Of a DNA stretch of 64,000 nucleotides, positions 19,159 through 33,900 are shown piece after piece. This stretch comes from Physcia stellaris (taxonomy: Eukaryota > Ascomycota > Lecanoromycetes > Caliciales > Physciaceae), in assembly GCA_018902385.1 (NCBI GenBank), contig JABSSW010000015.1:124001-188000 (forward strand), in the 5' to 3' direction. A program made the position numbers and the translations under genes. Under the pieces are notes generated by a model, which was given only the letters and a program-made list of their open reading frames with translations, was not told the origin of the DNA and searched no databases. Position 1 is the first letter of the stretch, and the number at the start of each line of letters is the position of its first letter.

Positions 19159-22100
19159 ATGATGATTTATAATGAAACGTTAACGAAATTCAAACAAAAA
19201 ATCAACGATTTCAATATCAATATGAAAAATGCATTTGTCATCAAAATTTTGAACAAATTGTTTTTTGATTTTCACACGTTTTTCGCGATCAAAAACAATG
19301 AAATTCGCATCGATAAAAAATTTTTCGAATTCGAAAAATTGATGCAACATTTAAAAAAAAAAAATCGATTGAAACAAAAAAAAATCATTGATATGATTCG
19401 AATCGATCAAAATTTTGATCGTGAAAACGATAAAAACGATCGAAAAAATCGAAATATTCGAAAAAATGACAATCGTGATCGTGAAAAAAATGATAAAAAT
19501 AATTTTGAAAATTTTAAAAATCAAAAATATATTAATTGTTACATCAATCACGAATTGAACAACAACAAAAAACATTGTTTTCACGTCAATAAAAAATGTC
19601 GCAATTGTCACAAAAAAAATTATATCGAAAAAAATTGTCGTCAAAAAAAAAATGATCGATACGACAAATTCGAACAAAACATCGAATCAAAAAATTCGAA
19701 AAATTCGAAATTTATTATTTTCGACACGCATATCGATTTGATTAATTTCAATGCAATTGAATTGATCATTGATCGTTTGTTCGATTCGTTAACAAACATT
19801 TGAATTTTGAATTCGAATGTTATTCAACATTGTTCGAACAATAAAAATTTATTTAAAAATTTGAAATCAACAAATGACGTTATTCGTACAATAAATAATA
19901 AAATATTGAAAATAAAAATTATTGACAACGTGTCAATCGAATTATTCAATGAAAAAATATTGATTTTGACGAATGTTCATTATTTATCGAAATTGATTTC
20001 GAATTTGATCAATATATCATGTTTGCATCATCGAAAATTCAATTTTAAATATTCGATTAAAAATTTTTGCAATATTTTTAATGAAAATCATTTCGTTGTT
20101 CAAATCGATATAATTAATAATGTTTATATTTTTCGATCGATAATACGAACAAATATTTTTATCGAAAAATTTTCAACATCAACGTCGATCGTTATGCAAA
20201 ATATTTTCGTTTTCGTTAAATTAACGAACGATTTGCAAATTTGACATCGTCGTTTTGCGTATTTTGAATATCAAAACGTTATCAAAAATGTCAACAAAAT
20301 AAAAAACATGAACGAAATTCATGATTCGTTTTCAAATATGTTATGTGAATTTTGCATGAAAAAACGTCAACAAATTAAAATATTTAAAATGTTTCAAACA
20401 AAAACGAAAAAATTTTTGACGAAAATTCACGTCGATATCGATAAATCATTTTTTATAACGTGAAAAAATAACAAAATATTCGTTTTGATCAAATGCGACG
20501 ACACAAAAATGTTGTTTATTTATTTATCGAAATTGAAATCACAAATATATTTTATCGTGATTGAATTCAAAATTTGAATTGAATTTCAATCAAATAAAAA
20601 ATTGAAAATTGTCAAATTTGAAAATGAATTTTTTATCAATGCGTTCAACAATTGATTCAAAACGATTGACGTTCAATGAAAACAATTCGTTTCGCATACA
20701 TTTCAACAAAATTCGAAAATCGAAAAAATCATGTATATCGTGATATTCGTTGTACGTTCGATCATGAAAAACATGCGATTGTCGTTCGATTTATGAAATT
20801 TTATTGTTGAAAAAATCGTTTATACGAAAAATAAAATTGTCATTTTCAATGAAAATGATGAAAATGCGATAACGTTTTACGAAACAATTAACGAAATACG
20901 TTCAAACGTTTTTAATTTTCGAACATTGAAATGCAAAATTTACACGCACGTTTCGAAAACAATTTTTCGTTACAAATTTGACGATCGTTTTTGAAAAAAT
21001 ATTCACGTAAATTATGAAAATAACAATCAATAAAAATATACAATTTTCGAATTTTGTTGAAAAATACGATGACAAAAAATTGAAAAATAAACACGAATGT
21101 GATCAAAAATTTTTGATTAATCGATTAAACGAAACGTGTCAAAATCGATTATTATTAAAAACATTTGCGCAATCAAATTGTATTTATTTTTGTACGTAAT
21201 TTCGATAATATTTATAAATGCAATGACAATTATTCATATTCGTTCAATAAATTCGAAAAATTCATTTTATTAAAAACGTTCGATTCGACGAAAATTATTT
21301 TTATTATAAAAAAAATCATGCGTCGTTTGAATTTTTCGCGAAAACGAACGACGAATTCGAAATAATTGATTTTTGAATTAATGAAAACAACGACGAATTG
21401 AATTCAAAATTTTATCGTCGTCGAATTACGAATGAAATCAATGACGCAATTAATTCAAAATTCGAAAAAATAAAAACGAAAAATTTGCGAAAATTTTCGA
21501 AAATTCGTTGATTCAATCAAATGTTGATTCAAATTTTTCGAATTTGAACGATTCGATTTTGATACAAAATTTGAACGATTTTAAATTTTTTTTTATTTCA
21601 AATAATTCAATTTCGAAAATTACGATAATTTCATCGAAACAAATATAATTATCGAACGATTTTGTTTTCGACGAACAATTGAAACAATTTGAAAAAATTT
21701 GAAAAAACGAATTTTTTGTAAATTTTGCAAAATTTTCGATCACGATCATCATTCGTCGAAAAAAAATTAAAAAATTTGTTTTTTCAATTGATCGCGAAAT
21801 TCGCATTTTCAAAAATAAAATTTTTCGATTTGATTACAAAAAATTGCAAATTTTACGTCAATTTCAATCAAAAAAACGTGCAAACGTAATCAACAATACG
21901 TACAATACGAAACAAATTTCGAAATTTCATATTTACATGATGCGCGTTTTACATGCATTCAACAATGATAAAAATTTCGATTTCGATTATATTTCGAAAT
22001 CGTTAAATTATCGCGAAATTCGAAAATTATTTCATTGAAAAAATTGAAAAACGATCATGAAAACTGAAATGATTTCATTTGTCGAAAACGAAATTTGAAA

Positions 22101-23187
22101 ATTGATAAAACGTTCATTTGAACGTGTTGTTATTACAAAACGTTGAATGTTCAAATTGAAATACGATGTAAACGATTGTATTTTTCGATACAAAACGCGT
22201 TGAATGATTCACGAATACAAACAAAAAAAACATTAATTATAATTTTATTTGAATTGAATTTGTGAAATCAATATTTTTTAAAATTTTGTTCGTATTTATT
22301 ACAAAACGACGTTTACATGCAAAACAAATAAATATCGTAACGATTTTTTTGTATAATTTTTCAAACGAAAACGTGTACGTTACATAATTTAAAAAATTCG
22401 TCGAAATTCAAAATTCGTTTGTCATTTAATTAAAATTTTGTACGATTTGAAACAAACATTTCGTGTGTGATATAAAATTATAAATGCGTTTTTGAAAAAA
22501 TTCGATTTTGTAATTTTCGAAATAAATTACAATATTTTTATTTCAAAAAATGACAAAACGTATATAATCGTATACGTTGATAATTTATTAATTATTAACG
22601 ATTTTATAAATTTTATCGATTTTATAAAACAAAAATTCGATAAACGATTCAAAATAATTAATTTGATTTTCGCGTAATATTATTTTGATATCGAAATCGT
22701 TCGAATCGACGATTCGATTTTGTTTCGTCGAATCATTTATTTTCGTAAACTTTTGAAAAAATTTGACATAAATAAATGTAAAATCGTTGATTTTTTCATG
22801 AATTTTAATTTTGCGAATATAATGATGTTTGCAAAAAAAAATTAACAAACGTATTTTAACATTTTGTATTAATACGATTTAATGATTGAATCGTTGTTGT
22901 ATGCAATATCGATAATTCGATCGAATTTGAATTATGTATTTTCGATAATTAATCGATATTGTTCAAATTCAAATTTTACACACGTTGTAATATTGTTGCG
23001 TATTTTTCGATACGTTCAAAATACATTAAATTATGAAATTTGTAAAAAATTTGAACATCAAAAATGTATAACAAAAAACAATAATATGATTAAATTAATA
23101 ATTGCAAAATTAATTATTTTTCACACGATTTGTTATATACACGTTTTGTTTGATGCAACGTACACATCATTCAACGCATATGCGTAA
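19159..23187 (+). mobile_element. Decayed Ty1/Copia retrotransposon (element Copia-1)
   Basis: Gag-like frame 19159-19803 contains a zinc knuckle (19597-19638) reading C-RN-C-HKKN-Y-IEKN-C, with Tyr in place of His. A TGA at 19801 stands where the protease Trp is expected, followed by NSNVI where the family has the DSGAT active site. Another TGA at 20242 replaces the Trp of the gag-pre-integrase WHRRFAH. An integrase-type CEFC is near 20348. A reverse-transcriptase YVDN (22573-22584) stands for YVDD. RNase H-type sequence SLLYAISIIRSNLNYVFS is at 22885-22938. All differences fit G-to-A or C-to-T change. It is dead, and its LTRs could not be delimited by eye. Confidence 0.8.
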
Positions 23188-24297
23188 ATATCGATGCGTT
23201 AATCGTTGTTGCGTTGATTTTATTAATATGACGAAATTGTTTGTTTCATGATATAATCGATTTGATGTTTCGAATTTGTTTGATTTGAAATTTCGACAAT
23301 CGAAATTCGATTCGCGTTTTTTGCAAATTTTGAATTTTGAATTTCTTACACGCGTTTTTTTTTAAACATCGAAATTTCATGAAATAACAAAATCATGTGT
23401 TTGAAACATGTTTGATATATTCGTATCGATTTGAAAAAACATTGTAATCGTGATTTTCGCATTTGAAAATTTTGAAATTTGAAAAATCATTATGATCGTG
23501 ATTTTCGCATTCGAAATTTTTTTTTCGATTCATATTCAATTTGCATTAAAAATTTGAAAAAACATTTTTTTGAATGATTCAAAAAAAACATGATTTGATG
23601 AATTTATTTGTTTGTTGTTTTCAATATCGAAAATTTGATTTCGTACAATTCACAATTTTCGATTTGATGATTGACAATTAATTGAATGACAATGAATTTT
23701 GAATTCGAATTTTTTTATCATTTTTTATTTTTCATTTCGTATATTGAAATCGATGAATTGATGAAAAATTAAACGCGAAAAACGTCATAATCGCGATCGC
23801 ATTGAATATATCAAATTTCGAAATTTTCGATTTTTTACATTTTATTTTATTTTCACATTCACGATATTTAACGTTCAATTAAATCGAACAACAATTTTTG
23901 AAAATGTTTTTGACACGATTCAATTTTTATGCGTCGTAAATTCTTGACAATAAACAACACAAAATCAATGATTTGAATGAATTTGTTTTTTAATCAATTG
24001 TTTTATCAAGAAAATTGCATTTATTTGACGTCGAATGCGTCGTCGATTTGTCAATTTGTTAACATCGTTTTTTTTCGAATTTTTGATGTGAAATTTTCGT
24101 AACATATTTTTCAAATGTTTGATTATTGATATTGATTTTCAAATACGTTTTTTATAATTTTTTCAACGAACGAAATAATAAAATTTTGATTCGTTATACG
24201 ATCGTTTCGAAATTTGATTTTTTTTGAAAATTTTATGATTTTCAATCGTCTTGACGTCATATTTTTTTTTGTGATTTCATTTTCGTCAATATTATCA

Positions 24298-24516
24298 TAA
24301 ATCGTGCTTGAATAAACGTATTATTGATTAATTAAACGAAAACAATAAGTTTGCAAAAACAAATAAATACAAAATGTTGAAATTGCAAACAATATGCGAC
24401 GTCAAATTTCAAATCACGTTAATTTCAACGTAAAATTAAAACATAATTCGTTGTTCGATCACATATCATATCAATTATTTATTTGTCAAATCTATTTGTC
24501 AAACATGTTCGTAACA
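24298..24516 (-). repeat. 3' LTR of Gypsy-1 (left copy in window)
   Basis: About 219 bp, beginning TAAATCGTGCTTG and ending TTCGTAACA, nearly identical to 30765-30984. It keeps three CpT/ApG sites (CGTGCTTG, AATAAGTTTG, AAATCTATT) that are TpT/ApA in the other copy. Confidence 0.85.
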
Positions 24517-27500
24517 TTTATTTTTTCTTTCGCGAACGTCGTTTCGACGATTCGTTGTTGTTTCGAAATTGAAAATTTTGTTGAAAATTTTGTTGATTAA
24601 TTTGAATGTTTGCAAAATTCAGAAATTTTACGATCATCATTTTTCATTTTTAAATATTTCGTTATTGTTTCAAAGTTCGATAAAATTTGACAACAATTTT
24701 TGAAAATGTTTTTGACACGATTCATTTTTCATGCGACGTAAATTTTGATTGTAAATAACATCGAAACGATAACGAAAACTAGAAATTGCGAAAACGTTAC
24801 GAAAATGAAATCGAAATGAATGTATTGAATTCGAAATTTTCAAATTTTAATCGAATGTAATTTCGATTAATGTCAACATGACGATTTTTTTTTTCGAAAA
24901 CGACGACGATTCGTCGAAAAATTTGATTCGTTAACGACGTTTTGAAATATTGAAATTAACGTTTTGAACGATTTTGAATTTGTAATCGTGAAATGAATGC
25001 GATGAAAATCGTTTATCACGTCGCGAACATTATCAAATTTTTCGTTGTCGACATAATATCAAATTCGATTATGCGATCAATTCGATCAATTGACACGATA
25101 TTGAAAACGATTGTAATGATATCGAAATTTCAAAATATCGTTCATTTTTCATTCGAAATTTTCGTTGATTATGACAAAATCAAAAATTCATTGATTTGAT
25201 TTTCGAATAAATCACGAAAATTTTTGCGCAAAAATCAACAATGAAACACATCGTAAATATGCATGATTTCAAACAATTCGAATCGATATGAATTGTTCAT
25301 ACGTTGTAAAATTTTGTAAAAATTTAATTTTTTGTCATCGAATTTGTCAAACGATCTGATCGTTTTGATGTTTCGTCGATCGAAAAAACGAAATTTTTTT
25401 CGACGTATTTTACGATTTTTCGATGTTTGTTGACTTGAATTGTCATACGTTTTTGAATTATTTTTGCATGATTTCGTACGTAATTGAAAATATTTTGCAT
25501 CGTGTCGATAATATTTTTTGTTTTGACGATCAGAAATCGCTTTCTCGTTGTAATATACGAAATAAAATTTGATGAAAAACTCATACGAAAATGAAAATCT
25601 TTATTGATAAAAAATGAAAATAATTTTGTTGTTGCAAATATTGCGTTGTTGTTTGCAAATTCGATCATGAACAATCAAACGTTTCAATCGTTTTGCATGT
25701 AATTGCAATATTGTCGCAATTGTTTTTCGATATTTTGATTGATTTTTTCGATTTGTTTATCGATTTCTGAATGAAAAACGATGAAAAATTTACATTTGAT
25801 GTCGAAAATTCGACAAAATATTTGTCAAACGAACAATATGAATTGAAAATTTCGATCAAACGTTATCGAGAAAAATAATTCATGTGTACGAAATACGTAA
25901 TTGATAAATATTTTGATCGTGATTTCAACATTGATATTTTCGTCGTCGACGATATAAAACACGTAATGACGTTTTTGTTAAATTTGTCAATTATCGTGTA
26001 TATGACATTATGATCGTGAACGTCGAACAATTCGATAATAAAATTTATTGATATGTCGATTCAACGTTGCAAAAATATGATCAAAAAATAAATAAATCGT
26101 TTTTGCGATTTTTGAAAATTTTCGTGCGTTGACATTTATGACAATTACGTACGTATCGACGAATCGTTTTGCGCATGTTGAATCAATAATAATCGCGACG
26201 TATAAAATTTTTCATGCGATTAAAATTTGAATATTTCGAAACAGAAAATTCATGAATTTTTTTGAAAAAATCAACGAATAAAAAAACATCGACGAACATT
26301 CAAATCGATTTTTCGATATAAAACGTCGTTTTTTTTAATGCAATTTCGTAAATCAATTTCATTCATTGAAATGAAATTTTGTTCGATGATTTCACGATAA
26401 ATCGTGCAATCATCGTCAATTTTGTTGACAACAAAAACTCGTTCATAAATAAATTCGTCAATTTTTATCGCGTGAATTTCGAATCGTTTCGAAATAAACA
26501 ATATTTGTTTTCGATATTGATATCGTTCGTCAATATCGTTTTTGATCGTGAATCAAACATACGAATCAAAACATTTGTTTTAACGTTTTGAATTTCGAAT
26601 TGAAATTGAATGATAATATTGAATTTCGAGAAAATTTCTGTTAACGAATTTGACGAAAAATTAATTTTTTTGACGTCATGAAAATTTTTAAATTTTTGTG
26701 ATCGATGAAAATTTTGATCGATTTTTTAATGTTTTCAAATTCAAAACGTCAATGTTTTAAACAACGAATAATGATCAACAATTTTTGTTATAAATTTCGT
26801 AATTGCATTCGATTGAAATCATGTTGCGATTATAAAAAACAACGAAATGCAAAATTTTTCGTCGTCGTATTGAAATAATATTTTCGCATTGACGTAATCA
26901 AAAAATCAATTTTCAAAATGATTTGTTTGATTCGATCGTAATGTCGTAATATGAAAATTTCTATCATCGTTTTTTTGAAAAAATTGAAAACTTTTTCGAT
27001 TTCAATAATTCATTCGAAATTCACGAATTTTTTGATCATTCGAATGAAAATTCGAATTTTTTTCGAAAAATCACGAATGAATCGTTTGTAAAAATTGACG
27101 AAATTCACGAAAATTTGTATTTTTTTCAAATTCGTAAAACGTTTTCAATTGACAATGATTTTTATTTTTTTCGAATTCATGCAAAAATCATTCATCGATA
27201 ATATGACGTTCAAAAATGTTATTTTTTTTTGAAAAATTCGCATTTTTCAATATTCATTTGCAATTCGATTTTTTTAAATTTTTTCAACATTTTACGAACG
27301 TGAACGATGTTTTTTTTTGAATTTGTTGTAAATGAAAATATCATTTAAATAAATTTGACAAAAATCGTTCAAAAAATTGAACAACAAATCGTTCATGTAA
27401 TGTTGTCAATTCGCGAATTCGTTGATTAATTCGAAAAATAATATTAAATATTTGTATAATTTCATGAAAATGACGAAAATGATGAATTTTTCATTTTTTT

Positions 27501-30500
27501 CATTCATTCGAAATTTGTTGAAAATCGATATAATATTCAATTTAATCAAATATTTGCAATTTTGCATTTTGATCTAAAATTTTTCGATTAAAAAAATGAA
27601 ATATCGATTGCGTTTCGTGATATGATTAAATCGTCGATAATTCATACACAAACGTAATTGATCATTTGATTTGATTGCAAATAAAACGAACGAAACGTAT
27701 GTTGTTTGATTGAATACGATGAAAATTTTTTTTGAAAATTATTTTTCAAATATTTTTTAAGTTTTTGAAATTTGAATTCGAACAAAAAATATATTCGATT
27801 TCGAAACAATGTATTGTTATCGTTTAAAAATTCGATTTTGTGATCGTAAATTCGATGCGACGACAATTCAATTGTTTTTGAAAATCGAATATTTTTGACA
27901 AATGTTTGAAATATTTCGATATTTTTTTCATTATACGTTCAAAAATCGATTTGATTTGTTCGTGTTTCAAAATTTTTTGATCATAACGACAATTTTCAAC
28001 GATTCAAAATTTGTTCGCAATGTTTTGAATGCGAAATCGATTTGATTGATCGTAATGAAAAAACATTGCATTTTTTGTTTTCGATTTTTGAAATCGACGA
28101 ATAAACAAAAAAAAATCGCATTAATTATCGCGATATTTATCGAATCGTTTGAATTCAATTTCGAAAATGAAAAAATTTCGAATTGTTGTTTTTTGATTTT
28201 TCAACGTTTGTTGCGTTGTTTTTTCAAATTTTTTTTTTGACGAATGTCGTTTTCGTAATCGTTATGATATCAATTTTTGAATGATTTGATTCAACGACGA
28301 ACGATTCGTCATTTTGATCGATTTTCGAATGAATAAAACAATCGAAACATTTTGAATCGAATACGTTTGATTCGTTTTGTACATAAAACGTTGAAAAATT
28401 AAATTGCGAACGAAATAAAATCGTATATCGAAATTTTATTGCAACAATATGTTTCGCGTTATTTGTTTTCGATAAAAAAATATCGCGACGTCAATTAAAT
28501 ACGTTTTATCGACGATTTGAATCAAAAATTTTCAAACGTCGAATTTGCATTGTTTTGATGAATATATTGTCATGATAATTACATTTGAACGATTTGAAAA
28601 TCAATTTATCGTAAATTATATTCAAAATAATTTCATGTTTGTTTATTCACGATTTTTTTAAAATTATCGAATGATTGTTCAAATCGATAATAAACAAAAA
28701 AATTGTCAATTCGAAATGCAAATCAATTGTCAATTTGAAATAAATGACATGAATTATTAAAAAAATTTGACGATCGTCGAATTCGATAATGAATTTCGAT
28801 TTTAATAAAAATACGAAATTCATGTTCAACATGTTGCATACAAATTGCGCAATTTTTTTATCAATGAAAACATAATCAATTGTATCAATGTTTATTAAAA
28901 TTTTTAATTTATGTTTATTATCGTTGAATGACAACGTACAATTGATAATTAAAAATCGTTTGACAAAAAAATCAAACAATTCGTCATGATAAATAAAAAA
29001 AAAATTTAAACATTCATCAATTGCGTTTTTGATATGAATTATCAATTTTTCGAATCAAATTCGTTCGATTCGTTGATTATGTTCATGTAAAACATTTGCA
29101 TTTTGTGTCAATAACGTTTTTGATATTTTGTAAACGTTCGAATATTTTTTTCATACGTGATCGATTTCATCACATGTAAAACATTTGTTCGTGACGATTA
29201 ATTTGTTTGTCATCGAATCACGAATTTTGATTTCAACGTTGAAATGAAAATGAACGACAAATTTCACAAAAAAAATCGAAATAACAAATTTCGTAAAAAA
29301 TATCGAAATCGAAACGACAAAAATTGATTTGAATTGAAACAATTCAAAACGTTGTTAACGTGTCGCGATTTTTTTTTCGAAAATTCGATTGTCGATTGTA
29401 TATTTGTTGTAAAATGATTCGAATTTATCGAACGTGATAAATTCACGTGAATATACATTCATCGTTTTTTTCAAATTTCAAAAAATTTTGTTCATCAATT
29501 TTTCGATTTTGATGATTTCGTTATAATCAATTGAATTGTTAAAACGAAAAAAATGAAATAAAAAAATTGAAAATTTTGAATATTCATAATCAATGTTCGA
29601 AATTGATTACGCATATTGCGTTTGAAATCAAAATTTTCGTAAATAAATTCAAAAATTTCAACATCATATGTCAAATTTTTGAAATGATTCATATCGATAT
29701 CACGAATCGATTGTATGTGATTATCGACATCATTTTCAATTCAATCAATCACAATAATGATTGCGATTATGTTCGTGTCGTAATAATCAACGTTGATCGT
29801 CATTTTATCGTGTATTTTTGTTTTTCAAACACGTCAAATGAATTTTATTTCATCGATAAATTTAAAAAATTTGAATGTGTTTTGAAACGTCGTTTTTTTT
29901 TTGAAAAAATTAATTACGTTGATTTATCGTCGTTTTTTTATCGTCGACGTCAAAATTTCGTGCACGATCGCGAATTTTGATCAACAAAACGTCGTGATTT
30001 TTTTTGAAAAAAATGTAATTTTTTTGTTTGATCAAAAATAAATCACGTTGTTTTTTCGTATTCGTTTTTCAAAATATTCAATTTTCGACGAATTTTATTT
30101 AATTCGACATTTGTATTGATCAATTCGTCACGATCGACGTTGACAATATTGTACAAATTTTGATATTGAATCAAAACGTTCAAATAATTGTCACGATCGA
30201 TGCGTAATCGATCAAATTTTTTAAAAAATCGACGATTTTTGATTGATTTATCATTTCAATTGATCGATAATGACGATATTCAAAAAATGAATGATTTCGT
30301 TATTTTGTTCATTTTTATGAATTCGATCGTTGATACAAATCGACGACGTTTGAATTGTTTAACGAAATTTTCGTCGAAAAAATTGTCGTTAATTTTTTGT
30401 AACATACGATTCACGTTGAAACGTAACGTTTTGAAACGTTGTTTCATCGAAATAAAAATTCGAAAAAATTGTTTCGTGATGATTTCGAATCATAATTAAA

Positions 30501-30764
30501 AATGAAAAATTGAAAATGATAAAAAAAAAAAATTAATCGAATGTTTTCAATTTTTTTTATTTTTATCGTCGATTGCGTGAAAATTCGATTTGTTATTTCA
30601 CGATTTTCGTCAAATGTTTCGTCAAAAAATTTTTTGATCGTTTGTTTGAAAACAAATTTTTCGTCGTTTGTTTCGTCAAAAAAATTTGATCGATTTGAAA
30701 TTTTATTTTTGAACGTTCGCGTATCACGACGAACGATAAAAATTGAAAATTTATTGTAATATCA

Positions 30765-30984
30765 TGAATCGTGTTTGAATAAACGTATTATTGATTAATT
30801 AAACGAAAACAATAAATTTGCAAAAACAAATAAATACAAAATGTTGAAATTGCAAACAATATGCGACGTCAAATTTCAAATCACGTTAATTTCAACAAAA
30901 ATTAAAACATAATTCGATTGTTCGATTAACATATTATATCAATTATTTATTTGTCAAATTTATTTGTCAAACATGTTCGTAACA
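30765..30984 (-). repeat. 5' LTR of Gypsy-1 (right copy in window)
   Basis: About 220 bp, beginning TGAATCGTGTTTG and ending TTCGTAACA, so the TG...CA ends of a retroviral-type LTR are preserved. Confidence 0.85.
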
Positions 30985-33900
30985 ATACAATCAAATTGTA
31001 TTTAATTTTTGTACGTAATTTGATATTGCAAATTAAATTTCGAAACATAAAAAAATTATGAAATTCGTAACAAAACTTTTAAATTTGTCGCGTTTTCAAC
31101 GAAAATCGAAATCGAAATTCGAAAAGAATTCATTTTTTCGCGAATAAAAAAAATTAATTTTTGAAAACGAAAAAATTTTCGATAAAAAAAAATTACAAAC
31201 AATTTAATGAAATGAAAATCGAACAAATCAAATTTAACAAATTTTATTCGTAAAATTTCGAATTTTTCATATATTTTTGCGAAAAAATTTGTTCAAAAAA
31301 ACAACAAAATTGTATTCGTGAATGCGATTTTCATTGAATGCGTCGAAAAACAATTTTCGACGAATTGAACAAAAAATCAATTCGAAACGACAAAAAAATT
31401 GAAAAAAATTGAATTTTTTTTGAAAAAATTTAAAATTTCGAACAATATTTTAAAAATCAATTTTGATTTTATTTTATTGTTGTGAATTTTTGAAACAAAT
31501 TCAAAAATCGAAAAAAAATGCAAAAAAATTTCAAATCAACGATTCGATTTTTTTGCGAAACATTTAAAAATTGAAATTTTGAAACAATGATTTGAAAAAC
31601 GAAAATTTTCAATTTGAATTAAACAAAAAAAATCGTTTTGCAAATTATAACAAATTTCGATGTAAAATTCGCGAAAAAAATTTTTTAAAAATTTGTTTTT
31701 TCAAATCAATTTCGAAAATTCTGAAAAAATTTTTTTAAAATGTGAATTTTTTCAACGAAATTTTCGAACAAATAATTTTCGAAACGTAAATTTTGTCAAA
31801 AAAAAATATACATCGTTTGCGAAAATTGATAAAACGAATTTATCGAAATTTTTTAATATGATTTCAAATATTTTGATGATTTTCAAGACAAATTCAATCG
31901 AAATTTGAAAAAAATTTCAAAAAAAAAATTTTCATGAAATTGAAATAATGAAATTTGATATTTAAAATTGAGTAAAAAATACATCAAAAACAAATATTTA
32001 TGTTTGAATTTTCAAATTGAACGAAAATGCAAAACAACGAAATGTATAATTTCAGAATTTTCAAAAACGTTTTTTGCGAATATGAATCGATCGAAAAATG
32101 TAATTTGATTAAAAAAAATTTATAAAATTGTCGAAATGCGAAAAAACTGAAAATTCGAGAAAAAAATAAAAAAATCGAAAATCGAAACGAACGATTCGAT
32201 GAAAATTTTCAAAATCGATTTTTTTTGATTTGATTAAATTTGTTCGAAAATCAAATCGATTATATAACAAAAAATCAAATATTTTCAAAAATTATTTGTT
32301 TTTTTTTGATCGAATTTTTGCAATCAAAATCGAAAACAAATGATTGCATAATAATTTTTTTTTCGAAACGATATTATGTGATTTTGCGAAATGTAATGCG
32401 TTTATTTAGAAATTATTTTTTTCGAAACGATTATTTGAAATTTAACACGTTTTCGAATAATTTAAATTTCGATTTTCGAAATGTTTATTAGATTGCTTTT
32501 TTTCTTTTTTTGTTCAACAAAAACATTTCGACGACGAAAAAAATTTCAAAATTTATTTCGATAAACGAAAAAATTACAAATTTATCGAACGATTGAAGTT
32601 CAAAAAAATGAAAATAAAATCTAATTTTCGTGTTAAATCAAATCGTAAAACAAACAAAAAGATAATTTTTATCATTGCGAAAAATTTAAAACAAAACATA
32701 CAACAAAAAAATTTTTCAAATCAAAAGACGAAAGAAACGAAAATCGTTTCGACAACAAATTTATCGTTTTTTCAAAATCAACGATTTATTCAAATTTCGA
32801 ACGTGTTTAAATTCGAAAAAATTATATCATTTTTACAAAATTTTTGCGAAAATATTTTTTCGATTATATAAAAAACAATACGAAAAAAAAAAAATGAAAA
32901 AATTCTCGACGTGAAAACGAAAAATTTTCGAAATTTAAATATTTGATTCGTTGAATTTTAAAAAATATTCATCATTGTAATAATAAATGATAATTAAAAA
33001 AAATTTGAATAATTTTCAAACAAAAACGTTGAACGAAAATTTTCAAAAAAAAAAAAATCGAAACAAATCGAAAAGAAAAAGAAACAAAATCATTTTTCGT
33101 TCGAAAAAAAAACGCGAATCGATTTTCGCGAAATTTTTTTGAAATCAAATTTGAAATTTCAAAAAAATGAAATCGTTGCATGAAAAATGACGCAAAATGC
33201 GAATTTGAAAAGTCAAAAATTTTTTCAAATGTCAAAATGCGAAAAATCAAAAATTTTTCATTTTGAAATCAAAGAAATTCGAAAAATGTCGTTGCAAAAA
33301 ATTTATGAAATACAAATTTTCGATGATTACAAACGTTCGAAATTATCGACGAATTTTTTTATTGTTTTTTCAATTAAAAAATCGTTTTCAAATGTATTAA
33401 AAAATCGACAAAACAAAATTTCGTGAATTACAATAAATATCGTTTTGAATTTTATTTTCGTTTTTGAAATCGATTTTTCGATGATTTAAACGACAAAAAA
33501 AATTTTGATAAAAATAATGTTCAAAAACGATTTCAAAAAAACGATTTTATTCGACGTTATCGTCGTCGAAATTTATAATTTCAATATCAATCGAAATTTG
33601 ATTTTTATTTCGAAAATCGAAAAATTCGCGAAACGCATAATTGAAAAATTTTTATTAACGCGAAACGAATCGTAAAATTTTTTAAAACGTAAAATTTGAT
33701 TTTTAAATATTGACGAATCGAAATTTTTTCAAACGATTTCAACAAATTTTCAATAAAACGATATCGTTAATTTGAAATTACGAAAATTTTGTATGAAATG
33801 TTTTGAAAATTCACAATCGTAAAAATTTTCAAAAATTGCAAATTCAAAAATAAATTGTCGCGTTTATATTTTATTGCAATTGTTAAAATCGTTGAAAATT

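Larger units (their letters stand above)
24298..30984 (-). mobile_element. Decayed but full-length Ty3/Gypsy LTR retrotransposon (element Gypsy-1)
   Basis: Bounded by direct LTRs and coded on the minus strand. A zinc knuckle (about 29181-29139) reads CFTC-DEID-H then Tyr where Cys is expected. Aspartic protease sequence is at 29045-28647 (IDTIDYVFID, then ILK near the end). A reverse transcriptase motif YLNDIFIYN is at 27351-27325, with EKCEF-like sequence just downstream. Integrase tail sequence is at 25674-25324, opening with MIEFANNNA, the usual MAEFAYNNA. Order gag-PR-RT-IN is Ty3/Gypsy. Stops and frameshifts are pervasive. I could not identify a target-site duplication. Confidence 0.82.
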
